The notes under the pieces: generated by a model | The model's input: the letters and a program-made list of their open reading frames with translations, nothing else | What the model was told of the DNA's origin: nothing | The model's database searches: none | Source: Manihot esculenta | Lineage: Eukaryota > Streptophyta > Magnoliopsida > Malpighiales > Euphorbiaceae | Length of the DNA: 64,000 nucleotides | Direction of reading: 5' to 3' | NCBI RefSeq assembly: GCF_001659605.2 | Contig: NC_035162.2 | Location: 4,421,248 to 4,485,247 of the forward strand | Position numbers and translations under genes: made by a program | In this document: piece by piece, positions 61,943 to 64,000 of the stretch | Position numbering within the stretch: position 1 is the stretch's first letter | Layout of the letters: every line of letters begins with the position of its first letter

Positions 61943-64000
61943 ATGGATAGCTTCTCACTCCTCAAACCTATCACTAATTTTTTCTTCTTTCTTCTACTAA
62001 ATTATCATCTTGCATTTGCCATTTCCAAGCCTCCTTACACCCCAACTGACAACATACTTACTAATTGTGGCACTTCGGGCGAGACAACTGCACCTGATGA
62101 TCGCACATGGACTGGTGACGACAACTCCAAATTTGGTCCTATAGAGCAATCTAATAGCAAATCGCTTCCTGCCACCGCACTTAGCCAAGGCAGCTCCGTC
62201 GAGTCTGTCCCTTACATGACAGCCCGCATCTCTCGATCCCAGTTTATGTACACTTACCCTGTCACTGCAGGTCAAAAATTTATCCGTCTCCACTTTTACT
62301 CTGTTTCATATCAGGGTGGATTTAACAGGTTTAAGGACTTCTTCGATGTCAAGTCGGGGCCCTTCACTTTACTTAGGAACTTCAGTGCTTCCTTCTATGC
62401 TGAAGCTGGGGGTAACGATTTTTTCTTTAAAGAATTCTGCGTAAACGTCGCAGAGAACCAGCAATTGAATCTGACGTTTTTTCCTTCCCTGAGTGATTCA
62501 AATGACTCGTATGCTTTCATCAATGGCATAGAGATTTGGTCTATGCCATCCAACCTTTACTATACGCCACCTGAGGGTTTAGGTCTCACTTCTATTGGCA
62601 AGAAGGACAAGTTTTTCATCCGAAATGACACCGCACTGGAGAATATGTGTAGATTTAATGTTGCAGGCGGCACAATCTCGCCAGTACTCGATACTGGCAT
62701 GTATAGATTATGGAGGGATGACGCTCTCAACCTTGGTCTCGTCAACAACGAACCGAATGTTTCTCTCAACTATTCGAAAATACCAAAGTACACAGCCCCA
62801 GATGATGTGTATTTGTCAGCTCGGCAGATGGAAATTAATGGCACCAATTTGACTTGGAGGGTACCAGTCGATCTAGGATTCATGTATCTGGTGAGGCTCC
62901 ATTTCTGTGAGTTTGATCCAGGTATTACCAAGGTCAATGAAAGGCGATTCGATATCTTTATTGACAATCGGACAGCTAAATTGGGTTTCGATGTTATTGA
63001 ATCAAGCGGTGGACAAAGGACTCCCATATACAATGATTACATAGTCACAACTGGGAAGAGGGTAGAGAACTCCGATGAAGCTTATAGGCTTTTCATAACT
63101 CTGCGTCCAAATCCTTCAAGTATGTTCCCCGATGCCTTCCTGAATGGCTTAGAGATTTTCAAGTTGAACGACTCGGACGGCAATCTTGCCGGACCTAATC
63201 CTCAAGTGTCTGTCCTTTCTCCACCAGCAACAACGGCTCCAACGTCGTCACCACCAGCCGAAAAGTCTAGCACTAAGAAAATATTACTTGTTGCCATTGG
63301 TGGGAGTGTGATGGGTCTGTTGATCATACTTTCTTTGTTGGGTTTCTTGATTATTTGGCGACTGAGGAAGAAGGAGCACCGCCATTATGGCTCTTATTAC
63401 AAATCACTAAGCTGCTGCTGGAAGTTGAATTCAGCAACTTATGTAGGGAAGTCATCGAGGACAACGGCTTCTTCACTGCCGCAAGAACTGTGCCGTCAAT
63501 TTTCACTAGAAGAGATTAAAGCTGCCACGAATGACTTCCATGAGAGTTTGATCATTGGCACAGGTGGTTTCGGCAATGTTTACAGAGGTGATATTGATAA
63601 TGGAGCCATGACTGTTGCAATTAAGCGATTGAATCAAGGGTCCAGTCAGGGTGCTCGTGAATTCAAGACAGAGATTGAGATGTTGTCCCAACTCCGCCAT
63701 GTCAATCTCGTCTCACTGATCGGATATTGCATTCATGGAAGGGAAATGATCCTAGTTTATGACTATATGGTCAATGGGAGTCTTCGAGATCATCTCTACG
63801 ACAAAGTCAATAATCCACTTCCATGGAAGCAAAGGCTTAACATATGCATTGGAGCTGCTCGTGGACTGCACTATCTCCACGCTGGTGCGGCGAATATTGT
63901 AATCCATCGAGACATAAAGACGACCAATATTTTGCTAGACGAAAATTGGGTGGCCAAAGTCTCAGATTTTGGATTGTCAAAGATAGGTGTAAATGACAGC
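61943..64000 (+). CDS. CrRLK1L malectin-like receptor kinase (FERONIA/MEDOS type), 3' end beyond the window
   Basis: From the ATG at 61,943 the frame is open for 686 codons to the last base, with no intron, as usual for this family. A signal peptide (about residues 1-27, FFFFLLLNYHLAFA) precedes two malectin-like domains (about 35-400) with Asn-glycosylation sites and family motifs such as IRLHFYSVSY, FCVNVAENQQLNLTFFPS, AFINGIEIWSMP and LVRLHFCEFDPG. A Pro/Ser/Thr-rich juxtamembrane stretch leads to a membrane helix (about 446-468) and the stop-transfer WRLRKK. The kinase follows: glycine loop IIGTGGFGNVYRG, VAIK lysine, HRD with catalytic D657, and DFG with D675. The window ends just after DFGLSK. 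CrRLK1Ls sense cell-wall state and bind RALF peptides at the plasma membrane. The gene is probably one of a tandem group continuing to the right. Confidence 0.93.
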   Translation, partial: MDSFSLLKPITNFFFFLLLNYHLAFAISKPPYTPTDNILTNCGTSGETTAPDDRTWTGDDNSKFGPIEQSNSKSLPATALSQGSSVESVPYMTARISRSQFMYTYPVTAGQKFIRLHFYSVSYQGGFNRFKDFFDVKSGPFTLLRNFSASFYAEAGGNDFFFKEFCVNVAENQQLNLTFFPSLSDSNDSYAFINGIEIWSMPSNLYYTPPEGLGLTSIGKKDKFFIRNDTALENMCRFNVAGGTISPVLDTGMYRLWRDDALNLGLVNNEPNVSLNYSKIPKYTAPDDVYLSARQMEINGTNLTWRVPVDLGFMYLVRLHFCEFDPGITKVNERRFDIFIDNRTAKLGFDVIESSGGQRTPIYNDYIVTTGKRVENSDEAYRLFITLRPNPSSMFPDAFLNGLEIFKLNDSDGNLAGPNPQVSVLSPPATTAPTSSPPAEKSSTKKILLVAIGGSVMGLLIILSLLGFLIIWRLRKKEHRHYGSYYKSLSCCWKLNSATYVGKSSRTTASSLPQELCRQFSLEEIKAATNDFHESLIIGTGGFGNVYRGDIDNGAMTVAIKRLNQGSSQGAREFKTEIEMLSQLRHVNLVSLIGYCIHGREMILVYDYMVNGSLRDHLYDKVNNPLPWKQRLNICIGAARGLHYLHAGAANIVIHRDIKTTNILLDENWVAKVSDFGLSKIGVNDS

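Noticed and set aside
1..64000. CRISPR arrays, operons, phage or organellar inserts
   Set aside because: No regularly spaced repeats, ribosome-binding-site gene strings or organelle genes were seen; all genes have plant-type structure.

Overview
This window is nuclear DNA of a flowering plant. The genes carry GT-AG introns, the spacers are very AT-rich, and the coding content is typically eudicot: LONGIFOLIA, SPIRAL1-like, a CrRLK1L receptor kinase and an ALS1-type ABC transporter. Protein style and gene order suggest a rosid, perhaps Malpighiales; that last step is a guess. No bacterial, viral or organellar segment was seen. The large transposons usual in plant spacers are absent; only a SINE, LTR/TRIM-like debris and microsatellites were found.

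Layout. 1-69 may be the end of an exon of an upstream gene. 4.4-6.4 kb (+) is a TAF8-like (TFIID) gene broken by several frameshifts. 8.9-9.1 kb is a SINE. 10.0-14.3 kb (-) is a five-exon LONGIFOLIA/TRM gene. 15-21 kb is mostly gene-free, with two unassigned minus-strand coding-like fragments. 21.3-25.8 kb (-) is a FCP1/HAD-like gene whose motif I lacks the second aspartate. It lies head-to-head with a five-exon MES11-type alpha/beta hydrolase (29.3-34.1 kb, +), in which aspartate sits at the nucleophile position. Next come a SPIRAL1-like gene (35.7-36.2 kb, +), RPL39 (37.7-38.0 kb, -) and a ten-exon eIF3m gene (39.0-42.5 kb, +); the last two share a divergent promoter. 44.0-50.8 kb (-) is a 17-exon half-size ABC transporter of the ABCB27/ALS1 type.

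The right-hand 11 kb is the most interesting part. Three small secreted cysteine-rich peptide genes (53.1, 56.3 and 58.9 kb, all +) stand in a row and lead into a CrRLK1L (FERONIA/MEDOS-type) receptor kinase that starts at 61,943 and runs off the window. The middle peptide has a recognisable RALF-type precursor but a reorganised cysteine C-terminus. The outer two share that C-terminus without the RALF precursor region. RALF peptides are the known ligands of CrRLK1L receptors, so this may be a physically linked ligand-receptor cluster.

I assembled the gene models by hand from splice signals and reading-frame continuity. LONGIFOLIA, MES11, SPIRAL1-like, RPL39, eIF3m, ABCB27 and the FCP1-like gene all close in frame, and all but the FCP1-like gene have lengths close to what I remember for their families. 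Family identities come from memory of homologous proteins, not from a search.
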